Positions 50,540 to 59,681 of a DNA stretch of 64,000 nt are shown here, one piece after another. The notes below the pieces were generated by a model that ran no database searches, was not told the DNA's origin, and saw nothing but the letters and a program-made list of their open reading frames with translations. The translations under genes were made by a program, and so were the position numbers. How positions within the stretch are numbered: the first letter of the stretch is position 1; each line of letters opens with the position of its first letter. The DNA comes from Streptomyces sp. NBC_00239 (lineage in GTDB: Bacteria; Actinomycetota; Actinomycetes; Streptomycetales; Streptomycetaceae), in NCBI RefSeq assembly GCF_036194065.1, contig NZ_CP108095.1, positions 6,758,001 to 6,822,000 of the forward strand. The letters run 5' to 3'.

Positions 50540-51394
50540 ATGCCGGCACGTATCTTCGATGGACAGCGTGTGCGCGCGCTCCGTCGCTCCGCCGAGCTGA
50601 CGCAGGAGGCCGTGGCTACCGCCGTGGGAGTCCACGCGACCAGCGTGACCGCGTGGGAGAGGGGCACGAGCCACCCAGATCCGGAGAGACTTCCGGCTCT
50701 TGCCCGCGCGCTGGGACAGTCGCTCGGCGAGCTGTTCCCGCGCGACGGTCTGCCCACCCTGGCCGATCTGCGCGCTGATGCGGGCTACTTCCAGAACGAG
50801 GTCCCGGCACTCCTGGGCACCAAATCCGCCGGCCCGGTCGCGAACGCGGAGCGGGCCAAGCGGAGGCTTTCGGGCGTCTACGTGGAGCCGCTGGCCAAGG
50901 CGTACGGCGTGAGCGTCGAGCAGCTGATGGCGGCCCAGGAGCGCTCCTTCGGCGTGGATGTGCCCGAGCCTCACCCCGAGGTGCCCACGAGCCTTGCCGA
51001 CAAGATGCGGTATCTGCTGGACAACCCGGGCGACGATCAAGTGCCGCCCTCGGATGCTGAGATCGCCAGCGCGGTGAACGAGTACGTCGGTGCGCGGGTG
51101 ATCTCCGCTGCCGGTGTGGCGGACATGCGGACGGGCGAGGTGACCGAGGCGTCTCCGCCTGTCCTGGAGGGTCTCAGCGCTGCGTTCGGTGTCAGCGCCC
51201 TCTTCTTCCGCAGCCGCGACGTGGTCAAGCAGCAGGTGGCCGAGGGGCTGACGCTCCTCGCTCACGTGAAGTCAGGCAGCATTCGAGGCCTGAAAGGCCG
51301 GCAGATGGGGCCCGAGGGGCTGCCCACCGAGGTCATGGCCATGATCAATGACATCGTCGCGGAAATCGAAGAGCGGGGCCTGCCCAGCGCCTAG
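50540..51394 (+). CDS. XRE-family regulator with C-terminal sensing domain
   Basis: ATG at 50540 after GGAGAGGAGG; 284 aa. HTH at residues ~8-62 (VRALRRSAELTQEAVATAVGVHATSVTAWERGTSHPDPERLPALARAL). The second half (MRYLLDNPGDDQVPPSDAEIASAVNEYVGARVISAAGVADMRTGEV and LEGLSAAFGVSALFFRSRDVVKQQV) looks like a second helix-turn-helix of the ESX-regulator style. Tandem repeats upstream suggest autoregulation. Confidence 0.85.
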   Translation: MPARIFDGQRVRALRRSAELTQEAVATAVGVHATSVTAWERGTSHPDPERLPALARALGQSLGELFPRDGLPTLADLRADAGYFQNEVPALLGTKSAGPVANAERAKRRLSGVYVEPLAKAYGVSVEQLMAAQERSFGVDVPEPHPEVPTSLADKMRYLLDNPGDDQVPPSDAEIASAVNEYVGARVISAAGVADMRTGEVTEASPPVLEGLSAAFGVSALFFRSRDVVKQQVAEGLTLLAHVKSGSIRGLKGRQMGPEGLPTEVMAMINDIVAEIEERGLPSA

Positions 51395-51431
51395 TGGCGC
51401 CGGGCGGAGCCCCGCTCGTTCGTGTGCCCGG

Positions 51432-52625
51432 TTACGCGGCTTGGTGTTGGCGGCCGTTGGCGAACACGGCGCGCACCGCGCTGAGGGCGGCCAGGTCTTC
51501 GAGCGGGCTGCCGTCGACCACGAGGAGGTCGGCGGTGTAGCCGGGCGTGACGCGGCCGGTCTGCTCGCCCACTCCGAGGGCTGCCGCGGCGTCGGTGGTG
51601 GCCATGGCCAGGATCCGGTCGCGGGAGACCCCGAGGTGCTCGTAGAAGCCGAGGGCTCCGACGATCCCGTCGAACCCGGCGCGCTGGACGCCGGCGTCGG
51701 TGCCGGCGATCAGCCGGGCCCCGGCCTCGGCCATCTGCCGTACGAGCGCGAAGATGGCCGCTGCCTTCTCCTCGCCGAAGAAGCGCGGGAGCATCCGCCA
51801 GTGCGGGCTGACGGCCGGGCATACGTAGATGCCCTTCTCGATGATCTGCGCTAGGACGTCCTCGCGCAGGTCGAAGCCGTCCTCGGTCATCCAGGTGCAG
51901 TGCTCGATGGTGTCGACGCCGGCGGTCACCGCGTCGGTGATGGCGTCGGTGCCGTGTGCGTGGGCGGCGACCTTGAGGCCGGCCCGGTGGGCCTCCTCCA
52001 CGACGACCGTGAGTTCTTCCGCGCCGAACTGGCTCTTCCAGCTGGGCGCTCCGCCCTTGGTGAGTCCGCCGCCGCCCGCCATTACCTTGACGACCTTGGC
52101 GCCGGCGGCCACGTTGCGCTGGACCAGGGCGCGGGCTTCTTCGGCATCGGAGACTTCGCCGCCGAGGAACCAGCAGTGGCCGCCGGGCGGGGTGATGGGT
52201 GCTCCGGCTCCGATGATGCGGGGGCCTGCCGAGTTGCCGGCGGCGATCTCCTGGGCGAGGCGCAGGGCGAGGCCGCTCCGGTCGCCGAGGTCGCGGGCCG
52301 TGGTGACGCCGGTGGCCAGCAGCTGGTCGGCGCGCTTGCGCATGCCCTCCAGCAGGTCCTCGTCGCTGGCTTCCTGCATGGTGGCGACGGGATCGGCGCC
52401 GGCGTCGAAGACGAGGTGGACGTGGGCGTCGATCAGCCCGGGCAGCAGGGTGGAGTCCGGGAAATCGTGCCGTAGCTCACCGCTGCCGGCCTGTGCTTCG
52501 ATGTCTGCCCGCGGTCCGACGGCCGTGATGATGCCGTCCCGTACGAGCACGGCTCCGTCGGCTACTTCGGCGTCTCCGGTCAGGATGCGGCCGGCTGTGA
52601 TCAGCATCGGGGTGTCTCTTTCCAT
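51432..52625 (-). CDS. Metal-dependent amidohydrolase (imidazolonepropionase/prolidase-like)
   Basis: ATG; 397 aa. Begins MLITAGRILTGDAEVADGAVLV, with HVH at 68-70 (GLIDAHVHL), KVVKVMAGGGG with the carboxylated-lysine position, HAHGTDAI, HCTWM and GTDAGV, the complete binuclear metal site of the family. It probably hydrolyses a small amide or peptide. Homologues are close to imidazolonepropionase-like Xaa-Pro peptidases. The gene converges on the XRE regulator. Confidence 0.85.
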   Translation of the reverse strand: MERDTPMLITAGRILTGDAEVADGAVLVRDGIITAVGPRADIEAQAGSGELRHDFPDSTLLPGLIDAHVHLVFDAGADPVATMQEASDEDLLEGMRKRADQLLATGVTTARDLGDRSGLALRLAQEIAAGNSAGPRIIGAGAPITPPGGHCWFLGGEVSDAEEARALVQRNVAAGAKVVKVMAGGGGLTKGGAPSWKSQFGAEELTVVVEEAHRAGLKVAAHAHGTDAITDAVTAGVDTIEHCTWMTEDGFDLREDVLAQIIEKGIYVCPAVSPHWRMLPRFFGEEKAAAIFALVRQMAEAGARLIAGTDAGVQRAGFDGIVGALGFYEHLGVSRDRILAMATTDAAAALGVGEQTGRVTPGYTADLLVVDGSPLEDLAALSAVRAVFANGRQHQAA

Positions 52626-52634
52626 GAGGGGTGG

Positions 52635-53744
52635 TCAGGCGGCGCGAAGTGCGTCGGAGAGGGCGAAGAGGTGAGCGGCGTCAGCGCCGCGGCTGTCGGT
52701 CCGGGGCACGGCCAGTGGGATCACCGGCTGGGCTTCCTCGCGCGTGTGGACGTCGGCAGCGGCTGCCGCGCGGAGACGGTCAGCCAAGACGTTGGCGTCC
52801 ATGGACATCAGCTCCTCCGGGGTCAGGTCGCCCATGAGCGGGCTGATGCGGACCAGCCCGTCCCGACACTCGACCACGCGGCGGTGGTAGAGGCGGTGCA
52901 CGCCACGCACACCCCACCGCTCGAGCAGGGTTGACCGCGAGGCGAGGACGGTCTCGGGGAACCGGGCGGAGAGCAGAGTCCACAGCGCGTCCAACCGGTG
53001 GTACCCGCGCCGGTGCTGCCTCCACACCCGGAGCGCCGAGAGGCGGCTGCGGGCACCGGAGTAGGAGACTCCCACGACGAAGAGGAGGATGGAGACGACC
53101 AGCAGCATCGCCACCGAAGCCATCAGGCCCTTCGGCACGGTGCCGCCCTGCCAGCGGGTCGCGACGAAGACCGCCCGGACCGCGCAAGCCGCGGCCATGG
53201 CCAGCAGCCCGACCGCCGTGATCCACAACCCAGTGGAATGCGGGCGCGGAGAGAGCCGGGCATAGCGAACGGTCCAGACGCCCGCCGCGCCCAGCGCGTA
53301 CGTGAGATACAGCCCCGCAATGCCGTAGAAGGCGGCGAGCTGCGTGATCGTCATATCAGCCGAAGAGAAGCTTCCGGCGAAGGTCTCGTGCGGCACGGTC
53401 GTGGCCGCGACGACCAGCACCACCGCGACGCCGAGCACGACGACGGCCTCCAGACGCGCCCGCCGCCTGCTGGTCGCCCGATCGGCCGACGAATACAGGT
53501 AGAAGCACATCAGGAAGTACACCGTGCCGAGCAGCAGCAAGTTCTGCACAAGCTTCGCTGCACCGTGGCCGGCGACGGTGTCCATGCCACTCGCGCCTCC
53601 TGGCATGGCCACCGGGTAAGAGAGGGCGGCGCACAGCAGGCAGAGCGTCACGGACCGAAGGGCCCCGTCGCGGGGCGCCTTCGTAAGCTGGTACACCTTC
53701 CACGCCACGGCAGCGGCGAGGACGAGAAGGAACAGGACGGTCAT
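52635..53744 (-). CDS. MAB_1171c-type putative transporter
   Basis: ATG at 53744 overlaps the upstream stop in TAATG; 369 aa. Six to seven N-terminal membrane helices (VLFLLVLAAAVAWKVYQLT; LVQNLLLLGTVYFLMCFYLY; VVVLGVAVVLVVAATTV; ...; LMASVAMLLVVSILLFVVGV). A soluble C-terminal domain follows, with YHRLDALWTLLSARFPETVL and HRLYHRRVVECRDGLVRISPLM. This is the MAB_1171c/DUF6545 architecture, often next to ImmA/IrrE-like genes in Streptomyces. Substrate unknown. Confidence 0.8.
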   Translation of the reverse strand: MTVLFLLVLAAAVAWKVYQLTKAPRDGALRSVTLCLLCAALSYPVAMPGGASGMDTVAGHGAAKLVQNLLLLGTVYFLMCFYLYSSADRATSRRRARLEAVVVLGVAVVLVVAATTVPHETFAGSFSSADMTITQLAAFYGIAGLYLTYALGAAGVWTVRYARLSPRPHSTGLWITAVGLLAMAAACAVRAVFVATRWQGGTVPKGLMASVAMLLVVSILLFVVGVSYSGARSRLSALRVWRQHRRGYHRLDALWTLLSARFPETVLASRSTLLERWGVRGVHRLYHRRVVECRDGLVRISPLMGDLTPEELMSMDANVLADRLRAAAAADVHTREEAQPVIPLAVPRTDSRGADAAHLFALSDALRAA

Positions 53745-54247
53745 TACAGCCACCCCTGCCGGTCACCCAGCGCCAGGTTGACGCGCCGTACGGAGGGGTC
53801 GGCAGCGGGCGGTGGTCCTACCTGCTCCAGCACGGACGCCCACTCCATGATGATCGTGGCTGCCTTCTCCACCCGGCACTCCTCCGTGTCGTCGTAAGAG
53901 CACCGCTGGAAGAGCTGATGCACGTCGTCCGCTTCGCTGCCCGATACAAGCGACTCCCAGGGCGTTGCCTCCGAGACTTCGGCCTTCAGGTGGCACAGCT
54001 CGTGCAGGACGATGTGGTCCTGGTGGAGCTTCGTGGTGCGCTCCTGAACGACGATGATGTCGGCGAGCTTGTGATCGATCCAGAAGCCCAGCGGTCCCGG
54101 CATCGGCAGAGGCTTTTGCTGAACCACGATGGGACGGCCGCGCTGAGCTGCGAGCGCCATCCGGAGCTCGTCCACGCTTAGCGGAGGCTGGATGCCGAGC
54201 TCCTGAAGCTCCCGCCGTACGCGCCGGCGCAGTTGGCGGTCTGTCAG
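53744..54247 (-). CDS. ImmA/IrrE-type metalloprotease, CTG start likely
   Basis: CTG at 54247-54245 overlaps the TGA of the upstream short frame (CTGA). It gives LTDRQLRRRVRRELQELGIQ, the usual family start; 167 aa. The zinc motif HELCH (82-86) follows HQDHIVL, and a downstream EVSEATPW and ECRVEKAATIIMEWA provide the later acidic ligand region. These proteases cleave regulators (for example XRE repressors) in response to stress. It pairs with the MAB_1171c gene. Confidence 0.75.
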   Translation of the reverse strand: MTDRQLRRRVRRELQELGIQPPLSVDELRMALAAQRGRPIVVQQKPLPMPGPLGFWIDHKLADIIVVQERTTKLHQDHIVLHELCHLKAEVSEATPWESLVSGSEADDVHQLFQRCSYDDTEECRVEKAATIIMEWASVLEQVGPPPAADPSVRRVNLALGDRQGWL

Positions 54248-54420
54248 TCGGTCAGCACGCCCTCGCGGACGCGAGATATCCAGTCGGAGGAGTGGCCAGG
54301 CACGTGCCGGGCGATCAAGTCTGCTGTGGGGAAGCGTTGTTTCCCCGGTTCGCCACCACATAGGTCCCTCGTCAGTCGGCGTGCCGGCCGCCGCGCCCTG
54401 CGAAGGAGGAGGCCGGTCAC
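54244..54420 (-). CDS. Possible short gene upstream of the ImmA/IrrE-like protease
   Basis: A frame of 58 aa from GTG 54420 ends in TGA overlapping the CTG of the next gene. It is basic (LLLRRARRPARRLTRDLC). It may be the relic of a regulator normally found here, or a short coupled leader. Weak evidence. Confidence 0.3.
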   Translation of the reverse strand: MTGLLLRRARRPARRLTRDLCGGEPGKQRFPTADLIARHVPGHSSDWISRVREGVLTD

Positions 54421-55041
54421 TACCAAAATCGTGCGTATGTTCGATGCGCGGGCCGGACGCCACGGCAGTGGGGGCGCGGCTCGGCATCGTCCTGCTGTGC
54501 AGAGGGGAGGGCTGCGGCTGGTCGACCGCGCGCCCTTGATGCCCTCCAAGCGGAGCCGTTTCCGTGGTGATCATTTAACGGCCCTGAGGGCGGGTCACTT
54601 CCGCGCCTGTCTGGGAGAGGTGCGACGCACGGGTCCCATGGGGTTGCGGGTTGGCCGGGGGCGCGGGGCGCCCCTGAACCTGTGGTTCCGCTTGCTTGAT
54701 CGAACCGTACGTCATGCGCGGGCTTTGGGAATCTTCGAGCCCGCTCTCGCGGCGACGCTGCAAAATCAAAGCAAGATCAAGACGGCTCGTTGTGATCAAG
54801 CTTCAAGGTGGCACGAATTGCCACGCATAGCCTCTGACCTGCCAGAACGATACTGAGCACTTGTCGGGTACGCGAGGATCTCGTTCTGTTGCGGGCGTTA
54901 TGAATCTGAAATGAAAGGGGTTAGTCGATCGCGCCCAAAATGCCACTTTCCGGGCGCCGGGGTGGGGTGTGGATTAGCGATCTTGGGTCACGTGACATAG
55001 CTCGCAGTGATCCGAATGCAGAAGTGAATTAACCTGGCGAC
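54421..55041. other. Region without convincing gene
   Basis: The G+C content drops after about 54700 and no frame has a ribosome site. A 10-bp palindrome GTCACGTGAC lies at 54987-54996, near the promoter zone of the 55042 gene. Confidence 0.5.
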
Positions 55042-55461
55042 ATGGCTACCGCGATCAACAAGACCGATGCCTTCGTGGACTTCTGGTCTGAGTACCATCT
55101 CGCCACGCTGACGACATTGCGTCCGGATGGAACCCCGCATGTTGTGCCCGTCGGTGTGACATACGACCACGGGGCGGGTGTCGCACGCGTCATTACGCGA
55201 AAGAGCAGCGTGAAGGTCACCAACATTCTGTCCGCGCTTCCAGGTGAAGCGCGCGTGGCTGTGTCGCAGGTCGCAGGTCCAAGGTGGCTGACAATCGAGG
55301 GCGTTGCGGAAGTTCGAACCGCTGAAGACGAAGTCTCCAGTGCGGTGAACAGTTACGCGGATCGCTATGGACGACGGCCCGCGCCGGACCCCGAGCGAGT
55401 CGTCCTGGAGATAACACCGGTGCGCACCATGGGCAGGGTTGAGTTGCCCACCCGCTCCTAA
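55042..55461 (+). CDS. F420/FMN-dependent PPOX-class oxidoreductase
   Basis: ATG at 55042; 139 aa, the family's usual size. HLATLTTLRPDGTPHVVPVGVTYD is the split-barrel start, with VTNILSALPGEARVAVSQVAGPRWLTIEGVAEV and a C-terminal LEITPVRTMGRVELP. Split-barrel proteins of this type (TIGR03618-like) bind F420 or FMN. Substrate not predicted. Confidence 0.85.
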   Translation: MATAINKTDAFVDFWSEYHLATLTTLRPDGTPHVVPVGVTYDHGAGVARVITRKSSVKVTNILSALPGEARVAVSQVAGPRWLTIEGVAEVRTAEDEVSSAVNSYADRYGRRPAPDPERVVLEITPVRTMGRVELPTRS

Positions 55462-55737
55462 GCTGTTGGGGTGCGAGCTTCTTATCGTTGGGTGGAATGG
55501 TTTTTCAAGTGCTGTGATAGTAGGGCGTCTGGATTGCCAGGTGGGTTCAATTCGTCGGCGACTTAAGATCGCTTCCGTGCTGGCGTCATTCTGCGGTGGA
55601 GAGCACCCGGAGAGACCTACTTCCTCATACCCTCATCTCCTGACGGTACTTGCGCCCAGAATTGGTCCATGCGTCATATGGTCCACGAAAATGGCTAGCG
55701 TCTAACTCTTCGCGCGGCATGGCTCGATCCGGCGGAC

Positions 55738-56067
55738 GTGCGTGATCGAACATCCGCGCCTTGGCCTTCCCTCTCGCCCGTCGGAAAGGCTGAGGGTAGC
55801 GAAGCCCTTGGCAGGCGCGGGACCGGGCTTGTTACCGCTCGTCACCACCACTTCAAGTGGCGCTTCGGCATCCGCGAAGACCTCACCCGCAGGTATCAGC
55901 ACAGCCTCGACGGCAGTTGGCAGACCGATTCGCTGGCCATTCCCACCGAGACGCGGCGGATCCTCGACCAGCACGACGGCCGGATCAACGTCCACGACGA
56001 GCACCTGTGCTTCCGGCCCGTCTCCCTGGCGAACACGCCCTCTTGGTGGGCCGAGGAATCCACCTAA
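55738..56067 (+). CDS. Doubtful small coding frame
   Basis: From about 55840 the frame (HHFKWRFGIREDLTRRYQHSLDGSWQTDSLAIPTETRRILDQHDGRINVHDEHLCFRPVSL) has good GC3 bias and protein-like composition. The first ~35 codons do not, and the start is unclear. Possibly the 3' part of a damaged gene. No family recognised. Confidence 0.4.
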   Translation: MRDRTSAPWPSLSPVGKAEGSEALGRRGTGLVTARHHHFKWRFGIREDLTRRYQHSLDGSWQTDSLAIPTETRRILDQHDGRINVHDEHLCFRPVSLANTPSWWAEEST

Positions 56068-56098
56068 TCGTCGAGACCTGGAGGCCGCCGGCCAGCGG

Positions 56099-56614
56099 TC
56101 AGAGCCAGCCCGGCTCGACGATCTCCTCGCCTTCGCCCTGAGGCGCCTCGAACCGTGCGAAGAAGTCGTCCAGCGCCTCTGGCGACACGAACATGGCGTT
56201 CGCGTCCTCGCGCCGGTTGCGCTCCTGGAGCCGCCTGAGCAACTCCGTCTGGTCGACGGGGAAGTACAGCAGGCGCCACTGCCCACCAGCCCCCTCCACG
56301 AATTCCTTCATCTCATCCCGGTGCTTGCGAGGCCACAGCCCGTGGTCCCACACCACATCCAGGCCCTCCGCCACCAGCCGCGCCAGCCGCTCCTGCAGCT
56401 CGGCGACGACGGGGGCCTCTTTCGCGAAGTAGGTGTTCTCCGGGTAGTCCACGCCGTATCGGCCGTACCGGTCGTGCACCACCTCGTCCACCGAGAGTCG
56501 CACCGCACCCGCCGGCTCGAGCCGCTGCCTGGAGTAGGTCGTCTTCCCCGAACCCGTCAGCCCGACGAGCAGGTACACCACCGGCACATCGCGCCCCACC
56601 GTCACACCTTCCAC
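56099..56614 (-). CDS. P-loop kinase (zeta-toxin/AAA_33-like)
   Basis: ATG at 56614; 171 aa. Walker A GLTGSGKTT (18-26), VRLSVDEVVHDRYGR after the first helix, and VVWDHGLWPRKHRDEMKEFVEGAGGQWRLLYFPVDQTELLRRLQERNRRE with a lid-like arginine region. These are features of small nucleotide or amino-sugar kinases. The substrate is unknown. Confidence 0.8.
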   Translation of the reverse strand: MEGVTVGRDVPVVYLLVGLTGSGKTTYSRQRLEPAGAVRLSVDEVVHDRYGRYGVDYPENTYFAKEAPVVAELQERLARLVAEGLDVVWDHGLWPRKHRDEMKEFVEGAGGQWRLLYFPVDQTELLRRLQERNRREDANAMFVSPEALDDFFARFEAPQGEGEEIVEPGWL

Positions 56615-56670
56615 CGACTGCCTCTGACCCGCCCAGCTCTCGAAGAGTTTCGGCCCTCGTGGCGCCCCGG

Positions 56671-57641
56671 CTATGCGGTGCGGAGGCGTTCGAGAAGTTC
56701 AGCAACGCTGGCCTCGCCACAGTATGGGGCGAAGTCGGGCGCCATCTCTCGCACGAGGGCCACGCACCGGTCGGCGCCGATGCGCTCCGCGAGGTCGAGG
56801 GACTGAGCGGCGACGGCGGCGGCCTGCTCGATCTCGCCGGACTTGAGGAAGGAGCGTCCCTGGCTGAGGAGGAAGACCCCGCGGGTCTTGTCCCGGCTGA
56901 CGGGGAGCAGGGCCAGCCCTTCGTCGATCCGGGCACGTGCTTCGGGGCGTTGCCGAGGTCGAGGAGGCACTGCCCCGCGTCGACAGACAGGTCAGCCGTG
57001 CTCATCCACGAGCACCACGATGGCGGAGGGGTGCTGGCGTCCGTGGTGATGGCCGTCTCCGCCGCGGTCAGGTCCCGGTAGCACTCGGCGCGCGCGCCAG
57101 CGGCTGCGTAGGCCCGGGCCCGTCGAAGGTGCAGGAGGGAACGAGCGGTCGGGTGCGACGTGCGCGCGAGGGCATGGGTGAGGGGGTCTACGGCGGCGTG
57201 CGGGCGGCCGACCCAGATCGACTGGTACGCATAGTCAGCCAGGACCCCGGCGCCGGCATCGTGGTCGTCGGCGGCGTGGGCGTTGGTGAGTGCGGCGTTC
57301 CAGTAGACGTCGGCGGCGTGGTGTTTGCCCTGGTCGAAGCGGTACCAGCCACATGTGCTGGCCAGGCGGGTGGCGAGAGCGTGTAGCCGGAGTCCGAGGT
57401 GCTGGGGGTAGCGGCCGCCTTCGAGTAGGTCGGTGACCGTGTCGAGGTGGGCGTCCATCAGCTTGACGGTGTGCTGGCGACGTTCGGTCGGCAGCGAGGT
57501 GAGCGCGGCTGCGGTCGTCTCCAGCCAGTCCACAAGCTCGGTGTCCACGGGGCGTCCGTCGAGGGAGCTCGGGAGCCGGTCCGGTTCGAGGCTCGCCCAC
57601 TGGGCGGACAGCCCGGACAGCGCCACCGCGCTGAAGGCCAT
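56671..57641 (-). pseudogene. Frameshifted TPR-type regulator remnant
   Basis: Frame 1 from 57641 reads MAFSAVALSGLSAQWASLEPDRLP and long helical TPR-like repeats (WYRFDQGKHHAADVYWNAALTNAHAADDHDAGAGVLADYAYQ). It breaks near 56953: LLDLGNAP continues as EARARIDEGLALLPVSRDKTRGVFLLSQGRSFLKSG in another frame, ending at 56671. One base is missing. The N-terminal DNA-binding part is also gone; a TAA lies five codons upstream. A single-base sequencing error could explain the shift but not the missing domain. Confidence 0.75.
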
Positions 57642-57686
57642 GAAGTTGCGGCGTTATTCCGCCGCGGCCGATGGGCACGGCGGCTG

Positions 57687-58574
57687 TCAGGGGATCTCGC
57701 CGGGGCTGCGGACCACCGCCACTGGGCAGTGTGCATGATGCAGCAATGCCTGGCTCACCGATCCCAGCAGCAGTCCGGCGAAACCTCCGCGTCCGCGCGC
57801 GCCGACCACCAGCAGCTGGGCTGTGCGGCTCGCCTCGATTAGCGTCTCGCGCGTCGCGCCCTGCACAACCTCGCGTTTCACCCGCACCCCCGGGTACCTC
57901 TCCTGGTGGCCCGCGAGCACCTGGGACATCAGAGCTTCTTGCCTTGCCTTCAGAGCTTGCGGCTCGTTCGCGTACGGCATCGCCTCGTCCTGCGGCGGTG
58001 GCATCGGCGTGTTCCAGGTGGTCCAGGCGTGCAAGGCGACGATGTCGACCCCGCGCAGTGCCGCCTCGGCGAAGGCGAAGTCAACCGCTCCGGAAGCGGC
58101 CGAGGAGCCGTCGACACCCACGACGATCGGCCCTGTGTCCTCACCTTGCTCCCGCACGACGAGGACCGGGCACCGGCCATGAGCTGCCAGATGCACGGCC
58201 GTCGATCCAACCATCAGCCCGACGAAGCCCCCCATGCCGCGAGACCCGACGACTACGAGTTCCGCGGCACGCGATTGCGCCTCCAGGACCGTCAGCGGTT
58301 CACCCGTCACCACAGCGCGGGAGACATCGACCTCCGGTGCCACGGTCCTGGCGCGCTCCTCCGCCTCGGCCAGCAGGCGTTCCGCCATATTGCGCAAGCC
58401 GCCCTCGGGCGGGCCCAGTGGCGACGGGCCCAACGGCACGTGCATGGCGGGCCAGATGAACGCGTGCACTACCCGCAAATCTGCACCGCGCCACCGCGCC
58501 TCCCGCGCCGCCGCTTCTACCGCGGCCAAACCAGAGTCCGAACCGTCCACGCCGACCACGACCAGAGCGCTCAT
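57687..58574 (-). CDS. Universal stress protein, two domains
   Basis: ATG at 58574; 295 aa. Two USP domains, residues ~1-140 and ~150-290, each with the ATP-binding pattern G-x2-G-x9-G-[ST]: [21 protein letters not shown] and [21 protein letters not shown]. Each begins with a VVGVDGS strand. Tandem USPs respond to hypoxia and stress in actinomycetes. Confidence 0.9.
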   Translation of the reverse strand: MSALVVVGVDGSDSGLAAVEAAAREARWRGADLRVVHAFIWPAMHVPLGPSPLGPPEGGLRNMAERLLAEAEERARTVAPEVDVSRAVVTGEPLTVLEAQSRAAELVVVGSRGMGGFVGLMVGSTAVHLAAHGRCPVLVVREQGEDTGPIVVGVDGSSAASGAVDFAFAEAALRGVDIVALHAWTTWNTPMPPPQDEAMPYANEPQALKARQEALMSQVLAGHQERYPGVRVKREVVQGATRETLIEASRTAQLLVVGARGRGGFAGLLLGSVSQALLHHAHCPVAVVRSPGEIP

Positions 58575-58699
58575 CACGCCTCCACAACTTCCCGCTGTCA
58601 ATGGATCAAGGGGACATCGCATACGTGCGCAGGCGGCTTTGCTTCGGTACATGCCCCAACGCGCCGGTGTTGTCGTCCGGTGGCCCGGTCGGCGCCCTG

Positions 58700-59000
58700 A
58701 AGGGGATCTACCGGCGGGTGAGTTTCTGCAGGCCCACTGGCGTCGGCATGAGGACTTCAACTCTTACGGCTCGCGGCGCGGCAACCACGAGTTGATGATC
58801 CGCGGCACCTTTGCCAGCCTCAGGCTGCGCAGACTTTGGGCCCTTGGGACAGAGGGCGGTTACACCCGGCATCTGCGACGGCGAGGGGATCACGATCCAC
58901 CAGGGGGCGATGCGGTACGCAGCCGAGGGCGTCCGCCTCCTCGTCATCGCCGGCAAGGAATACGGCTCCGGATCGTCGCGCGATTGGGCCGGCAATGTCG
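58700..59000 (+). pseudogene. Aconitase gene fragment, inverted relative to the intact copy
   Basis: [26 protein letters not shown] (aconitase catalytic region) runs to about 58840. In another frame follows [34 protein letters not shown] (to ~58990), the region containing the conserved GSGSSRDWA. Both are on the plus strand, opposite to the aconitase at 63541-64000, whose sequence they match. Frameshift near 58850 and loss of both ends. Confidence 0.8.
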
Positions 59001-59025
59001 CACCGTGGCTGCCATGGGCCACGCC

Positions 59026-59496
59026 TCACTCGGCCTGGGTTGCGGAGTCTCTAACCTCGGTGGTCGGACGCACGATGACGACCGGGCACGTGGCGTACAG
59101 CGCACACTGCTGACTCACCGAACCCAGCAGCGCACGGCGGAATCCGCCCAGACCCCGGTTGCCCAGCACGAGCGCCTCTGCACCCTCGGCCTCGCTAAGC
59201 AGGACTTCAACGGGATTGCCGTGCATCAGACGCTGTCGGACCTTGGCAGCGCCGGACTCGCCCAGGACCTCGTTCAGCTGGTTGACGAGGCCTTGCTCGG
59301 CAATGGACTTGTCGAATCCGGGGTCCACGGCGGGCGCGGACCATCCGTGGGCCCCCGGCAGCTCCCAGGCAGCCACTGCCACCACATCACCGCCGATCAG
59401 CTCGGCATGCCGGACCGCCCACCGAAGCGCGGCATGCGACGAAGGCGAACCGTCGACGCCCACCACGACGCGCAAGGCCGAATCCTGCTTCTCCAT
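59026..59496 (-). CDS. Universal stress protein
   Basis: ATG at 59496 after GAAGGG; 156 aa. [19 protein letters not shown] start and [31 protein letters not shown] with the G-x2-G-x9-G-S ATP site. About 75% identical to the USP at 62709-63179, placed on the opposite strand. Forms one end of the inverted duplication around the ATPase. Confidence 0.9.
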   Translation of the reverse strand: MEKQDSALRVVVGVDGSPSSHAALRWAVRHAELIGGDVVAVAAWELPGAHGWSAPAVDPGFDKSIAEQGLVNQLNEVLGESGAAKVRQRLMHGNPVEVLLSEAEGAEALVLGNRGLGGFRRALLGSVSQQCALYATCPVVIVRPTTEVRDSATQAE

Positions 59497-59681
59497 GGCA
59501 TTTATCCCTTCCGTTCTCACGTGGGTCCACACTGTGCGACCCGGGGGCGTTCCGCCATACAAGCGCCGCCGACAGGTGCAGCCCGCCTCGACGCCGATCC
59601 GGCGCGTGGGTGGGAGGCGGTGCGGTCCGGCCACGCTGCGCCCGTACTGCATCAGTGCTCGGTCGTAGAAACAATGAAGGC

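Noticed and set aside
54575..54799. 74-codon minus-strand frame
   Set aside because: No ribosome site, no G/C bias at third positions and no recognisable structure.
54987..54996. Palindrome GTCACGTGAC as a specific operator
   Set aside because: Single 10-bp site with no partner or repeat; not enough to claim function.
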